Source: Oscillospiraceae bacterium | GTDB lineage: Bacteria; Bacillota; Clostridia; Oscillospirales; Oscillospiraceae | DNA: 18,883 bases | Reading direction: 5' to 3' | Assembly (NCBI GenBank): GCA_017399325.1 | Contig: JAFQDY010000008.1 | Coordinates: forward strand, 1-18,883 | In this document: one piece after another, positions 1-8,400 of the stretch | How the letters are laid out: the number at the start of each line of letters is the position of its first letter | Position numbering within the stretch: position 1 is the stretch's first letter | The notes under the pieces: model-generated | What the model was told of the DNA's origin: nothing | Databases searched by the model: none | The model's input: the letters and a program-made list of their open reading frames with translations, nothing else | Translations under genes and position numbers: made by a program

Positions 1-2
1 AA

Positions 3-260
3 GGCCATCCGCTGATGCGTAAGGACAATTTGGTTTACTACGGTTCTATGGCAGACAGCCACATTGTTATGCTGCAGATCCTGGAGACCAAAAAGGTAAA
101 TGATGTGGATATTGCCACACGAGTTTCCGTTCAACTGCAACTGACCGATCCTGCCGCAAAAAGCAGAGACCGCGTTGTAAAGAAAAGCGAAAAGGCCGGA
201 TTCTACACCGCCCTGGACGTTGGTTGCGTCTGGCTGGAAAGAGCATTGGCCGGTAAATAA
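3..260 (+). CDS. Conserved-looking small protein of unknown function, 5' end outside window
   Basis: The reading frame is open from the window edge, giving about 85 residues up to a TAA stop. The visible part starts G-H-P-L and contains the segments RKDNLVYYG, an amphipathic beta-rich middle (HIVMLQILETKKV) and a charged helix-like end (WLERALAGK). An ATG exists at 15, but the residues just before it read smoothly as protein and only a weak purine stretch (AAGG at 1-4) precedes it, so I treat the gene as truncated by the window. No signal peptide, membrane segment or catalytic motif is visible. The composition and well-formed terminator right after the stop suggest a genuine gene. It resembles short uncharacterised clostridial proteins as far as I recall, but I cannot name a family or function. 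It is separated from the sporulation genes downstream by a terminator. Confidence 0.6.
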   Translation, partial: GHPLMRKDNLVYYGSMADSHIVMLQILETKKVNDVDIATRVSVQLQLTDPAAKSRDRVVKKSEKAGFYTALDVGCVWLERALAGK

Positions 261-272
261 CTTACAAAAACC

Positions 273-305
273 AACCGCCGACTCATAAGAGTCGGCGGTT
301 TTTTG
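273..305 (+). terminator. Intrinsic terminator after the first gene
   Basis: A perfect 12-bp stem (AACCGCCGACTC at 273-284 with GAGTCGGCGGTT at 289-300) closes a 4-nt ATAA loop. It runs into a T-rich tract (TTTTTT to 304). It starts 12 nt after the stop codon of the first gene and insulates the spoVA genes. Confidence 0.9.
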
Positions 306-333
306 TTTACATTTCCTTTTTTGTAGCATACTA
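305..333 (+). promoter_or_regulatory. Candidate forespore (sigma-G-like) promoter of spoVAD-spoVAE
   Basis: GTTTA (305-309), a 17-nt spacer and CATACTA (327-333, preceded by G) fit the sigma-G pattern: a GHATR-like -35 with one mismatch and a full match to CATWHTA at -10. Sigma-G control of spoVA genes is established in Bacillus. One tension is that a start about 7 nt after the -10 falls near 340. The leader would then be only about 13 nt and would cut into the AAAGGA ribosome site at 338-343. No competing sigma-A promoter is evident. Confidence 0.5.
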
Positions 334-352
334 GCACAAAGGATGGTGTGAT

Positions 353-1366
353 ATGGAGAATCAAAAAAGAGGCAAACAAAGTTTTGTGCTGACAAAACCG
401 CCTGTCATTACGGCCTGGGCCAGTGTTGCAGGCAAAAAGGAATCGGAGGGACCATTATCAAACACCTTTGATATTAAGCAGAACGATTCCTATTTTGGGC
501 AAAAGACTTGGGAACAGGCAGAACGGAAAATGCAACAGTTGGCGCTGGGGAAACTTAGCGAAAAATCCGGTGTAAGAAGCAACGAATTCGGTATGGTTTT
601 TTCCGGTGACCTATTGAATCAATGTATTGGTTCATCTTTTACGCTCAGAAACACAGGCATACCTCATGTGGGATTATACGGCGCTTGTTCCACAATGGCG
701 GAGAGTCTGATGATGGCATCGATAGCAGTTGGCGGCGGTTTCTCTGACAAGGTCGTGGCAATGACATCTTCTCACTTCGCCAGTTCTGAACGTCAATATC
801 GCTTTCCCTTAGGATACGGCGGTCAGCGTACACCCACAGCACAGTGGACAGTAACAGGTTCCGGCGCAGCGCTGGTATGTTCCAGCGGCTACGGGCCCAA
901 AATTACCGCATGCACCATTGGCAGCGTTGTGGATCTTGGCATCAAAGACGCCAACAATATGGGGCCGGCTATGGCACCGGCAGCCCTTTCCACCATACGC
1001 GCCCATTTTAACGACTTGGGACTTAGCCCGGACGATTACGATCTAATTGTAACGGGCGATTTGGGTCAACTGGGTAAAGAGGCTTTGCTTGCTCTGTCTC
1101 AACGGGAAGGTCTTGGACTCGGCGGAAAACTTACCGACTGCGGAACATTGGTCTTTGACCTTATGAAACAAGATGTGCATTCCGGCGGTTCCGGATGCGG
1201 CTGCAGCGCCATTACTTTATGCGGCTATTTGCTGGACAAACTGAGAAAGGGGAAACTGAAAAAGGTACTGTTTTGCGGTACGGGAGCGCTCCTATCCCCT
1301 GTTTCCACACAGCAAGGTCTGCCCATTCCTGGCGTTTGCCACGCAGTTTCCATTACCGGAGGTTAA
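353..1366 (+). CDS. spoVAD: Stage V sporulation protein AD (SpoVAD), dipicolinic acid channel subunit
   Basis: SpoVAD is a thiolase-fold protein of the SpoVA channel in the spore inner membrane. It binds Ca-dipicolinate and is needed for its uptake in sporulation and release in germination. The 337-residue length is normal for the family. Hallmarks are YGACSTM (109-115, with Cys112 at the position of the thiolase nucleophile), TSSHFASSERQYRFPLGYGG (138-157), the TPTAQWTVTGSGAA stretch (160-173) and the glycine/cysteine-rich HSGGSGCGCSA (276-286). There is no signal peptide or membrane segment, as expected for the soluble AD subunit. The ATG at 353 has AAAGGA 9 nt upstream. spoVAE follows after 3 nt. 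Unlike the usual clostridial order spoVAC-AD-AE, no spoVAC lies directly upstream; an unrelated gene and a terminator do. Identity is very secure. Confidence 0.96.
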   Translation: MENQKRGKQSFVLTKPPVITAWASVAGKKESEGPLSNTFDIKQNDSYFGQKTWEQAERKMQQLALGKLSEKSGVRSNEFGMVFSGDLLNQCIGSSFTLRNTGIPHVGLYGACSTMAESLMMASIAVGGGFSDKVVAMTSSHFASSERQYRFPLGYGGQRTPTAQWTVTGSGAALVCSSGYGPKITACTIGSVVDLGIKDANNMGPAMAPAALSTIRAHFNDLGLSPDDYDLIVTGDLGQLGKEALLALSQREGLGLGGKLTDCGTLVFDLMKQDVHSGGSGCGCSAITLCGYLLDKLRKGKLKKVLFCGTGALLSPVSTQQGLPIPGVCHAVSITGG

Positions 1367-1369
1367 ATT

Positions 1370-1726
1370 ATGGATTATTTGAAAGCATTTCTTGTCGGCG
1401 GAATTTTATGTGTGATCGCACAGGTTCTGATCGACAAAACAAAACTGACACCCGCGCGAATCTTGGTTGGCTATGTTGTGGCAGGCGTTGTGTTGGGTGC
1501 AATCGGCGTCTATAAACCGATCGCAGAATACGCCGGTGCCGGCGCAAGCGTTCCGTTGACCGGATTCGGTTATAACCTTGCCAAAGGTGTGAAGGAAGCC
1601 ATAGATAAAGACGGATTTCTTGGGATCTTTACCGGCGGGCTAACCGCAACTGCCGGTGGTATCGCGGTAGCGGTGGTATCCGGCTTGATCGCCAGTTTGA
1701 TATTCCGCCCAAAGGATAAAACCTGA
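1370..1726 (+). CDS. spoVAE: Stage V sporulation protein AE (SpoVAEb-type membrane subunit)
   Basis: This small hydrophobic protein (118 residues) is the membrane partner of SpoVAD in the dipicolinic acid channel of the spore inner membrane. Visible hydrophobic segments lie near 4-22, 30-48 and 86-113, and the tail is positively charged (RPKDKT). The stretch PLTGFGYNLAKGVKEAIDK (62-80) and the glycine-rich TGGLTATAGG (88-97) are typical of the SpoVAEb family, as is the length. The ATG is 3 nt after the spoVAD stop, with GGAGG at 1358-1362 inside the end of spoVAD, so the two genes are almost certainly co-transcribed and translated together. The gene is intact. No terminator separates it from the small Asn/Gln-rich gene that follows. 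Confidence 0.95.
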   Translation: MDYLKAFLVGGILCVIAQVLIDKTKLTPARILVGYVVAGVVLGAIGVYKPIAEYAGAGASVPLTGFGYNLAKGVKEAIDKDGFLGIFTGGLTATAGGIAVAVVSGLIASLIFRPKDKT

Positions 1727-1742
1727 CACTTTGGTTATACTA
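1714..1742 (+). promoter_or_regulatory. Possible second sigma-G-like promoter, reading into the Asn/Gln-rich microprotein
   Basis: GGATA (1714-1718, inside the last codons of spoVAE), a 17-nt spacer and TATACTA (1736-1742) resemble the promoter in front of spoVAD, with the same spacing. The -10 is CATACTA with C to T at the first base. The predicted start near 1749 leaves a leader of about 34 nt with GGAGG at 1771-1775. It could instead be read as a bare sigma-A -10 (TATACT), but no TTGACA-like -35 lies at the right distance. Modest support. Confidence 0.33.
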
Positions 1743-1782
1743 CCTTGGGGTAACCCAAACATTAACACTTGGAGGAATTATT

Positions 1783-1884
1783 ATGAATAACCAGAACAAA
1801 AATCAAAATCAGAACAATAACCAGAACAAAAATCAAAATCAGAACAACAACCAGAACAACAATCAGAATAAAAACTGCCGCTAA
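1783..1884 (+). CDS. Asn/Gln/Lys-rich 33-residue microprotein in the sporulation cluster
   Basis: An ATG at 1783 follows a strong GGAGG site (1771-1775) with 7-nt spacing and opens a 33-codon frame ending in TAA. After Met the protein consists of three 10-residue units: NNQNKNQNQN twice, then NNQNNNQNKN, ending in C-R. Thirty of its 33 residues are Asn, Gln or Lys; the exceptions are the first Met and the final Cys and Arg. It should be hydrophilic, disordered, with a lone Cys next to the C-terminus. It lies 56 nt after spoVAE with a possible forespore promoter, so a role in the spore (core or coat low-complexity protein) is a reasonable inference. I do not recognise a named family. Small Asn/Gln-rich proteins of this sort are, to my recollection, common among uncharacterised clostridial genes. 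The ribosome site and lack of stops argue it is translated. Confidence 0.65.
   Translation: MNNQNKNQNQNNNQNKNQNQNNNQNNNQNKNCR
1786..1875 (+). repeat. Three in-frame tandem 30-bp repeats inside the microprotein gene
   Basis: Units 1786-1815 and 1816-1845 are identical over all 30 bases. Unit 1846-1875 is a degenerate copy differing at a handful of positions. Each encodes ten residues, so gain or loss of units would keep the frame. The exact identity of the first two suggests a recent duplication or frequent slippage. Confidence 0.9.
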
Positions 1885-1919
1885 CAAAAAAGACCGCCGA
1901 AGGTTTTCCTTCGGCGGTC
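1885..1919 (-). terminator. Intrinsic terminator of addBA
   Basis: A perfect 12-bp stem (GACCGCCGAAGG at 1892-1903 with CCTTCGGCGGTC at 1908-1919) has a 4-nt loop. On the minus strand it is followed by six T (plus-strand A at 1886-1891). It begins 7 nt past the addA stop. The hairpin also lies 7 nt after the microprotein stop on the plus strand, but without a T tract there, so it serves the convergent plus-strand unit poorly. Confidence 0.88.
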
Positions 1920-1925
1920 AATTCG

Positions 1926-4900
1926 TCAGACATCAACGAAACGGTTCAATGCAAAGAAATACAACAGTCTCGCCTTTACCGGTTTTTGATAAATGCGCTC
2001 CATTGCCGATGCGTATGTACGCACCTGCATTTTATATGAATCTGCAACCTGATCAACGGTTTCTTCTGTTACATAATCCGTTTTAAAATCTATGACCGTG
2101 ATTCCATCGTCTTCAATGATTGCGCAGTCCACAACGCCCTGGAGCAGGATCTGCTCATCTTTTGCGTCGGGATAGTACTTTGCCGCATCATCCAGCAAAG
2201 AGAATTTGAATTCACGAAGAATTTGCTTTTCCCTCTGCAATTTTAAGCCCAAGGGGGTTTGGAAGAAGCGAGCTAGGCTCTCTAAATCTGCCATCTGCGC
2301 CTGCTGTTCAGATATACGTTTCTCTAGAACCAACCTGTCCAATTCCCGGCAGATGTTTTCAAAACTGTTGCAAGAATCAAATCGAATATACTGCAAAATC
2401 GCGTGAATAGCATTGCCGTAATTAATTCCGGTGGTCTTTGCGGAAGCACCTGGGTGTCTGAAGTTTACAGGCTTTGCTTTCTGTGTGCCCTCTGCGATCT
2501 CGGTATCCAGGACTCTTCCTTTTAACTGTGTTGCCGTTAATTTAGATGGCACTTTTGTGGCCTGCATATGAGGATACTTGAAATGCAATGCGGCAATGAT
2601 CCTGTCGTCTACAGATGTTTTCCCCTGTGTTTCACCGTCATCCTCTGCCCTTTGTTCATCTAAGAGTCCTCCATCAACAACCGCGATCTTCCACGCCGAT
2701 TCTTGCACAGAAGCGCATTCGGGATGACCACCAATGGCAAAGAATTCCCCCGCTTCCGTTCGTGTCATCGCGGTCTGAAGAACCCATTCACCGGGGCAGC
2801 CCACATCTGCTGCCAGCAATTGAGGCTCACTCATATCCAACCGCATGGCGATCTCCTGCAATTCGCCCGGCAGGTTCTTTGCGGCATAGGTCATGATCAA
2901 CCTGTCCCTTGCCCGGGTCATAGCCACATACAAAACACGCATCTCTTCCGATACACTTTGCCGCATAATTTTTGTGCTGATGGCCCGCTTGGCTATGGTG
3001 GGATAGCGCACCCGCTGCTTCATATCCACGCAACCCAAGCCCAGACCAAGATCCTTGTCACAAAGCACCTGCGCTCTTGTACTTTCGGCATTGAAGCCTC
3101 TGGAAAGTCCGCACAAAAATACGATGGGGAATTCCAAGCCTTTCGACTTGTGGATACTCATGATCATAACTGCGCCGGAATCCTGACCGGCACCGGCAAT
3201 CGACAATCCACGACTGCTCACAACGTCTAAATACTCCAAAAACCTTCCCAGTTCCTTCGGCCCTGTCGACTCATAGTCGGATACGATTTGGAAGAATGCC
3301 TGCAGGTTCTCCAATTTACTTTCGCCATCATCCATTGCCGCATAAATACTCAACAGATCTATATCCGCGTATATGCTGGAAAGCAATTGGGTGACGGTTG
3401 CAAAACGCGCCTGAGAGCGAAGATCCAAAATGGCAGACAAGGCCTGCTTGCATCTTTCCTCTGTTGCTTTGGTCAAAAGCGTATACAAATCATCGTTGCG
3501 GTTGAGAATACGAAGACTCGCCAGATCTTCTGCAGTAAGACCAAAGACCGGACTGGTCAGAACCGCCGCCAAAGGAACGTCCTGCAGAGGATTGTTGATA
3601 ACCTGCAGAATCGACCAAACTGTTTGGATTTCTTCCGTTTGCAAAAGATCAGCAGAATCGCCGGTAACGCAGCGAACACCGCGGGATTCCACGGCACTTT
3701 GGAATTGCCAGCCAACAGAACCGGGACTACGCAGCAAAATTACGATGTCCTCCGGTCGAACAGGCCGCAAAGATTCACCATCTCTTACAAAATGCCTGCC
3801 GTCAAGCAGTTCCACAATCTTATCTGCAACAAAATTGGCTTCCTCGGCATAGGTATCCACATCCACGCAAATGCCGTAGAGAGATACTTCAGGATCCTGC
3901 AATGGGATATGGGGCACGCCTTCCCGGAGCATTTCTTCCTCACCGTATACAATTCCGCCCACATCCGGTGACATACAACGCCGAAACACATCGTTTACAC
4001 CGCTTAAGATACCGGCAGACGAACGGAAATTGTGACTTAAAAGTACTTTTCTGCCATCACCCATTTGCGCAGTGTCTGCAGAGCCGTAAGCAATATATTT
4101 CTGTGTAAAAATGTCGGGGTCTGCCAAGCGGAATTGATAAATAGACTGCTTTACATCGCCTACCATAAAGCAATTCTGCCGTTTTTCGGTCAAAGCGCCG
4201 AAAATCGCATCTTGAATTCCGTTTGAGTCCTGGTACTCATCTACCATCACCTCACGGAAACGCTCACCCACTTCATTGGCAACCGACGTGATGCCGGTGC
4301 GCTGCTTTCCCAATAACAGATCCAGTGTCTTATGTTCCAGATCGCCAAAATCAAGAATGCCGCGTTTTTTCTTCAGTCTGTCATACTCGTCGGAAAATTT
4401 TTGTACCAATGTTACCAGACCCAGCGCACTGGCCTGAGATTGCTTTAAGTCCTCGAGAAGTACGTCACTTCTGTCGGAGAAATTGCGCAAGCGGTTTGTA
4501 AGGCCCTTTTTGCAAGCATTACGGATAGCCTTCATCTGTTCGCACAACTGCAGATCCGTGCACTTATTGGAGAACCGCAAGGTGCCGAAATCTACATTCT
4601 TGTTATCTACGACGGTATCCCAGGTATCGCAGTTATCCAGTGCACGCAATTGGGATATTGTGGATTCAAACAACGCAATGGGTTTTTCCACCCCCTCTGC
4701 CATATATGCCGCTTTAACACATTTGGAAAGACCATCGATCTGCAATGCAAGGTATGCCTTTAAGTCCGCGATCAGGTACTGCCCCCATGGGGTCTGACCC
4801 AAATCGGTAACGCCGTCCAAATTTCCGGACGCACACCATGCAAGCCAGCCATTGGGATCAAGATGGCATCGGGCACTGCCGTAGACTTTCAGCAATATCT

Positions 4901-5423
4901 CAGGAATTTGCCGGTCGTCCCGTCCTAACCCCTGCGAATCGATCAATTCCCGGAAATATTGATCGCTCTGCGCAGTTTCGTATGCAGCATCCAGCACATT
5001 CTGTATGGCCTTTAGCTGCAATTCGGCGCATTCACTTTCGTCTGCTACGCGGAAATCCGCAGTTATATCCAAGCGATTGGCATACTGGCGCAGAATATCC
5101 GTGCAAAAACCGTGAACCGTGGAGATCTTGGCAAGGTACAACCGCTGCATCTGTTGCTGTAAATGCCGGTTTTTCGGTTGTTCAGCGATCAGTTTGGATA
5201 ATCTGGCGGCGATCTTGCTTCTTAATTCAGCGGCGGCCGCCTTTGTATAAGTGATAATGAGAAAATCGTCGATATTTGCCGGATCAAGAGGATCCAGTAT
5301 ATAGCCGATCAATCGCTCGACCAGCACCATCGTTTTACCGGATCCCGCTGCGGCAGAGACGAGCAGTTTGCCACCCCTGTTTCTGATCGCGCTTCTTTGC
5401 GCCGGGGTCAACGTTTCAAGCAT
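1926..5423 (-). CDS. addA: ATP-dependent helicase/nuclease subunit A (AddA)
   Basis: AddA is the UvrD-type 3'-5' helicase and nuclease subunit of AddAB. AddAB resects double-strand breaks, recognises Chi and prepares ends for RecA. At 1165 residues it is full length. Helicase motifs appear in order: Walker A AAAGSGKT (24-31), the Ia region FLIITYTKAAAAEL (54-67), Walker B DEYQD (395-399), motif III VGDVKQSIYQFR (421-432), motif IV LSHNFRSS (462-469), motif V IMSIHKSKGLEFP (754-766) and motif VI VLYVAMTRARDRL (830-842). The C-terminal RecB-family nuclease shows GNAIHAIL (His1007), QGVVDCAI (Asp1099), DFKTDYV (Asp1112, Lys1114) and the QxxxY motif (Gln1133, Tyr1137). All catalytic residues are present. 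The start codon lies inside the end of addB (8-nt overlap), with an ideal AAAGGAGGTG site (5431-5440), so translation is coupled to addB. Confidence 0.97.
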   Translation of the reverse strand: MLETLTPAQRSAIRNRGGKLLVSAAAGSGKTMVLVERLIGYILDPLDPANIDDFLIITYTKAAAAELRSKIAARLSKLIAEQPKNRHLQQQMQRLYLAKISTVHGFCTDILRQYANRLDITADFRVADESECAELQLKAIQNVLDAAYETAQSDQYFRELIDSQGLGRDDRQIPEILLKVYGSARCHLDPNGWLAWCASGNLDGVTDLGQTPWGQYLIADLKAYLALQIDGLSKCVKAAYMAEGVEKPIALFESTISQLRALDNCDTWDTVVDNKNVDFGTLRFSNKCTDLQLCEQMKAIRNACKKGLTNRLRNFSDRSDVLLEDLKQSQASALGLVTLVQKFSDEYDRLKKKRGILDFGDLEHKTLDLLLGKQRTGITSVANEVGERFREVMVDEYQDSNGIQDAIFGALTEKRQNCFMVGDVKQSIYQFRLADPDIFTQKYIAYGSADTAQMGDGRKVLLSHNFRSSAGILSGVNDVFRRCMSPDVGGIVYGEEEMLREGVPHIPLQDPEVSLYGICVDVDTYAEEANFVADKIVELLDGRHFVRDGESLRPVRPEDIVILLRSPGSVGWQFQSAVESRGVRCVTGDSADLLQTEEIQTVWSILQVINNPLQDVPLAAVLTSPVFGLTAEDLASLRILNRNDDLYTLLTKATEERCKQALSAILDLRSQARFATVTQLLSSIYADIDLLSIYAAMDDGESKLENLQAFFQIVSDYESTGPKELGRFLEYLDVVSSRGLSIAGAGQDSGAVMIMSIHKSKGLEFPIVFLCGLSRGFNAESTRAQVLCDKDLGLGLGCVDMKQRVRYPTIAKRAISTKIMRQSVSEEMRVLYVAMTRARDRLIMTYAAKNLPGELQEIAMRLDMSEPQLLAADVGCPGEWVLQTAMTRTEAGEFFAIGGHPECASVQESAWKIAVVDGGLLDEQRAEDDGETQGKTSVDDRIIAALHFKYPHMQATKVPSKLTATQLKGRVLDTEIAEGTQKAKPVNFRHPGASAKTTGINYGNAIHAILQYIRFDSCNSFENICRELDRLVLEKRISEQQAQMADLESLARFFQTPLGLKLQREKQILREFKFSLLDDAAKYYPDAKDEQILLQGVVDCAIIEDDGITVIDFKTDYVTEETVDQVADSYKMQVRTYASAMERIYQKPVKARLLYFFALNRFVDV

Positions 5424-8400
5424 TCCTGCTCACCTCCTTTTCCACATTCTTCCAAAAATCGTCCTGAGACATTGCTGCATAGTCCCGCCTGTCCTGTACA
5501 GTTGTATTATGGCAAATTGTGCCATAGGGGCAAAATGCGCACGCATTATGGCGGCTGCCTCTTGTATAGGGATTGGGGTCAACGCAACCGGTGGCAATAT
5601 CATCTACCATTTTTGACAGCAACAGAAAAACATAACTTTTTAGAAGTCCCATCTGCTGCCTGTCTGCCAGATCGCCGGATACCGTTCCGTCCTTCTTGAC
5701 AGAGTACGGCAGCCGTTTTGGTTTTTCGCCCGGTTCCATAGCCTGCAAAACCACATCATCCCGAAGCAGAATGCCCTCTCGTTTCCAAACCTTTTGACGG
5801 GCTTGGCAGGCTTCTTCATCGGTCAGGCGGCCTTCGGCAGCCACCACCGGCGCTCTGGCCGGAAAATACTGCACGCCGGCGCCTACAGGATGTTCCCCAA
5901 GCAGATATTCAGCATTATCTTCCAATGCAAACAGGTATAAGAGCATCTGCAAACCAAGGCCATTATACACATCGCAGTAGTCGAAATCCTTCTTGCCTGT
6001 TTTGTAGTCCACGACCCGATAATAGGTCTGCTCGTTTTCACGCCAAATATCCACACGGTCAACAAAACCACGCAATCTTGCAGAAAGGTTCTTCCCGCTC
6101 ACCGTAATGGCATCCATAGGACCACCCATACCGAATGCCAGTTCGAATTCAGCGGGTGAAAACGCAGATTCCCGCAATTCATCCCACAATTCTGTTACGA
6201 CCATTTCCAATTCGTGGGCATTTCTGCGGAACAGATAACTGACACGCTGAGAATCGATCTGCCGAAAACGCTCCAAAATATACCGCTGGGAAAATTCATT
6301 TGCAATCTGGAGGGTCTGCTCCAACGAAACCTCGTGGAATCCGCCCAAATCCATTATCTTTCTGGCGGTTTGCTCCAGCACTGCATGGACATAAGTACCG
6401 AATTCCATCGGGTCGATGGTTGCCTGTTTGCGCTCTTTTAATTTCAGGCCATACTGCAGATAATAGGCCAATCGGCAATCGGCAAGTTTGTCCACCTGAG
6501 AAGCAGAGAGTTTTATTGTCTTACCATATAGTTTCTCGATCGTTTCTGGTGCAACTGCGCCCAGTTTATGATCCTTATGATCACGCAGTTTATAATATGC
6601 TTCTGCAATACCAAGGAACTCTGCTTCCTTGCCGTTACCGGTGCGGATCAGATATGCGGCTGCTTCCATCGCATTCCTATGCGCAACACCAAGGGGCATT
6701 CTCCGTGTTTCACCGCTGACCATCTTTCCCAACCTTTGATAAAGGAATGAGGGTTGCTCACCGGGGCAAGAAACAGTGATTGTCTTCTTTGCACCGCAGA
6801 AAACACCGTAAATATCGGAATATTCCGCCTGCAAGCCTTCCATTGCGCCACCGGTAAGGGGCACGCCTAACTGCCGCAACTGGGTTCTTTCCTGATCTGT
6901 AAGGATTCCGGCAGAACCGCTATAGGCAGGAAAACGACCTTCACTCGCACCCAAAAGCAGCAGATGTTCCGACTGCTGACAACGCATTGCAGAAACCGGG
7001 CCCACCGTCACTGCATCCAGCACCGCAGGGATCGTACCTACATCGTATTGGCTCAGCAGTAATTTAAGTAATTTTGTAAAGTTCTGGCCGTCCCAATGGG
7101 TAGCGCCAAGCATATCGGACAGTTGCTCCAGCGCAGAAAGAAGAATTTCCCACAACTGGCTCAGCACCTGTTCGCCGCGAAGGTCGCCGGAACGCGCCAT
7201 ATGGGCCGCAAGGGACATCAGCCGATCCTCTAACTGAATATCTCCGAAGAAACCATAGATGGCATCCACGATCTGACCGACACTTACGGCCTCTTTTATG
7301 GATTTTCGCAACCGGATAAGTGGCGCTAATGCCATATCTCGCAAAGCATTGAGTCGGGCAAGGTATTCCCTGTCCCCTTCTGTCCACGCAGCGCCGAGAC
7401 CGCCCGGATGATATTCCCAGTCAGTGCACCAGCGATTACCGGTAATATTCCAGGTAATTGCGTAATTCTCGATTTGATCGCAATCTTCCAATTGCAACGG
7501 AGAAAGAGAAGATCTTAGATAACGGATCACTTCCGCCTGTTCAAAACCGCCGATCGCCGCATCTATCGCGGACAAAACGGTAGTGATCACGGTTTTATCC
7601 AGAATGTCCTCCGTTCCGGACACATAGACGGGAATGTTGTATCTGGAAAATACCATACCCAGCGTATTTTCATAGGTCGGCATATCCGTGCAGACGACAC
7701 TGATATTCCGATAACGGCAACCGTTTTGGACCAGTTTCACAATTTCTTCAGCCGCCAAATGGCACTCCTGATACACCGATTCTGTCCGATAAACCTGCAA
7801 GGAATCGGTTAAATCGGGATCGGTTTCAATCGTACCTGCAAACAACTTTGCCCGTACCTTTGACAGATTCGATTCCTCCACCGGGATCTGTAATATATTT
7901 GTTTCAACAGCCAATTCCCGGGCGATCCGAAGCAATTCGCCTGCAGTTTGTCCCGCTTTTTCAAAGGCAGGATCGTCAGAGTCGGTACGGTCGCAATTCA
8001 AACTGATCACAACATTGGCAGATTCTGCAATCAAATGTTTCAAAATCGCAGTATGCTGCCTTGTAAAATCCGGAAAACCGTCAATATAAAATGTGTGCTC
8101 TGCAGCAAACTGACTGTCTTCCAACTGTTCCAAAAGCCAAGTCATTTGGTCGCGAGGATCCCGCTTTCCCTGGGCGCAAAGGCCGTCATAAGCCTCAAGA
8201 ATCAGGGACAGTTCTTCTAATTTTTGCGCAAGGCTTCCATAGGAACGCAGTGATGCATTACGCAGATCTTCGGCGGAAATGCAGCAGCGCTTGAATTCAT
8301 CCACCGCATCCAAAAGACCTGTTAGAAATTCCGGTCTTGTTTCCAATGCCGCATAAGCCTTCAGTTTGCTGTGCAGTTGGAGAGTTGCCGATGCCATAGC

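Noticed and set aside
1731..1758. Inverted repeat TTGGTTA/TAACCCAA after spoVAE, as a terminator
   Set aside because: Imperfect stem with a bulge, low GC and no T tract. It lies over the possible promoter of the microprotein gene.
2703..3971. Plus-strand frames of 175 and 227 codons opposite addA
   Set aside because: Antisense to conserved AddA motifs, with no ribosome sites and composition explained by the codon pattern of addA.
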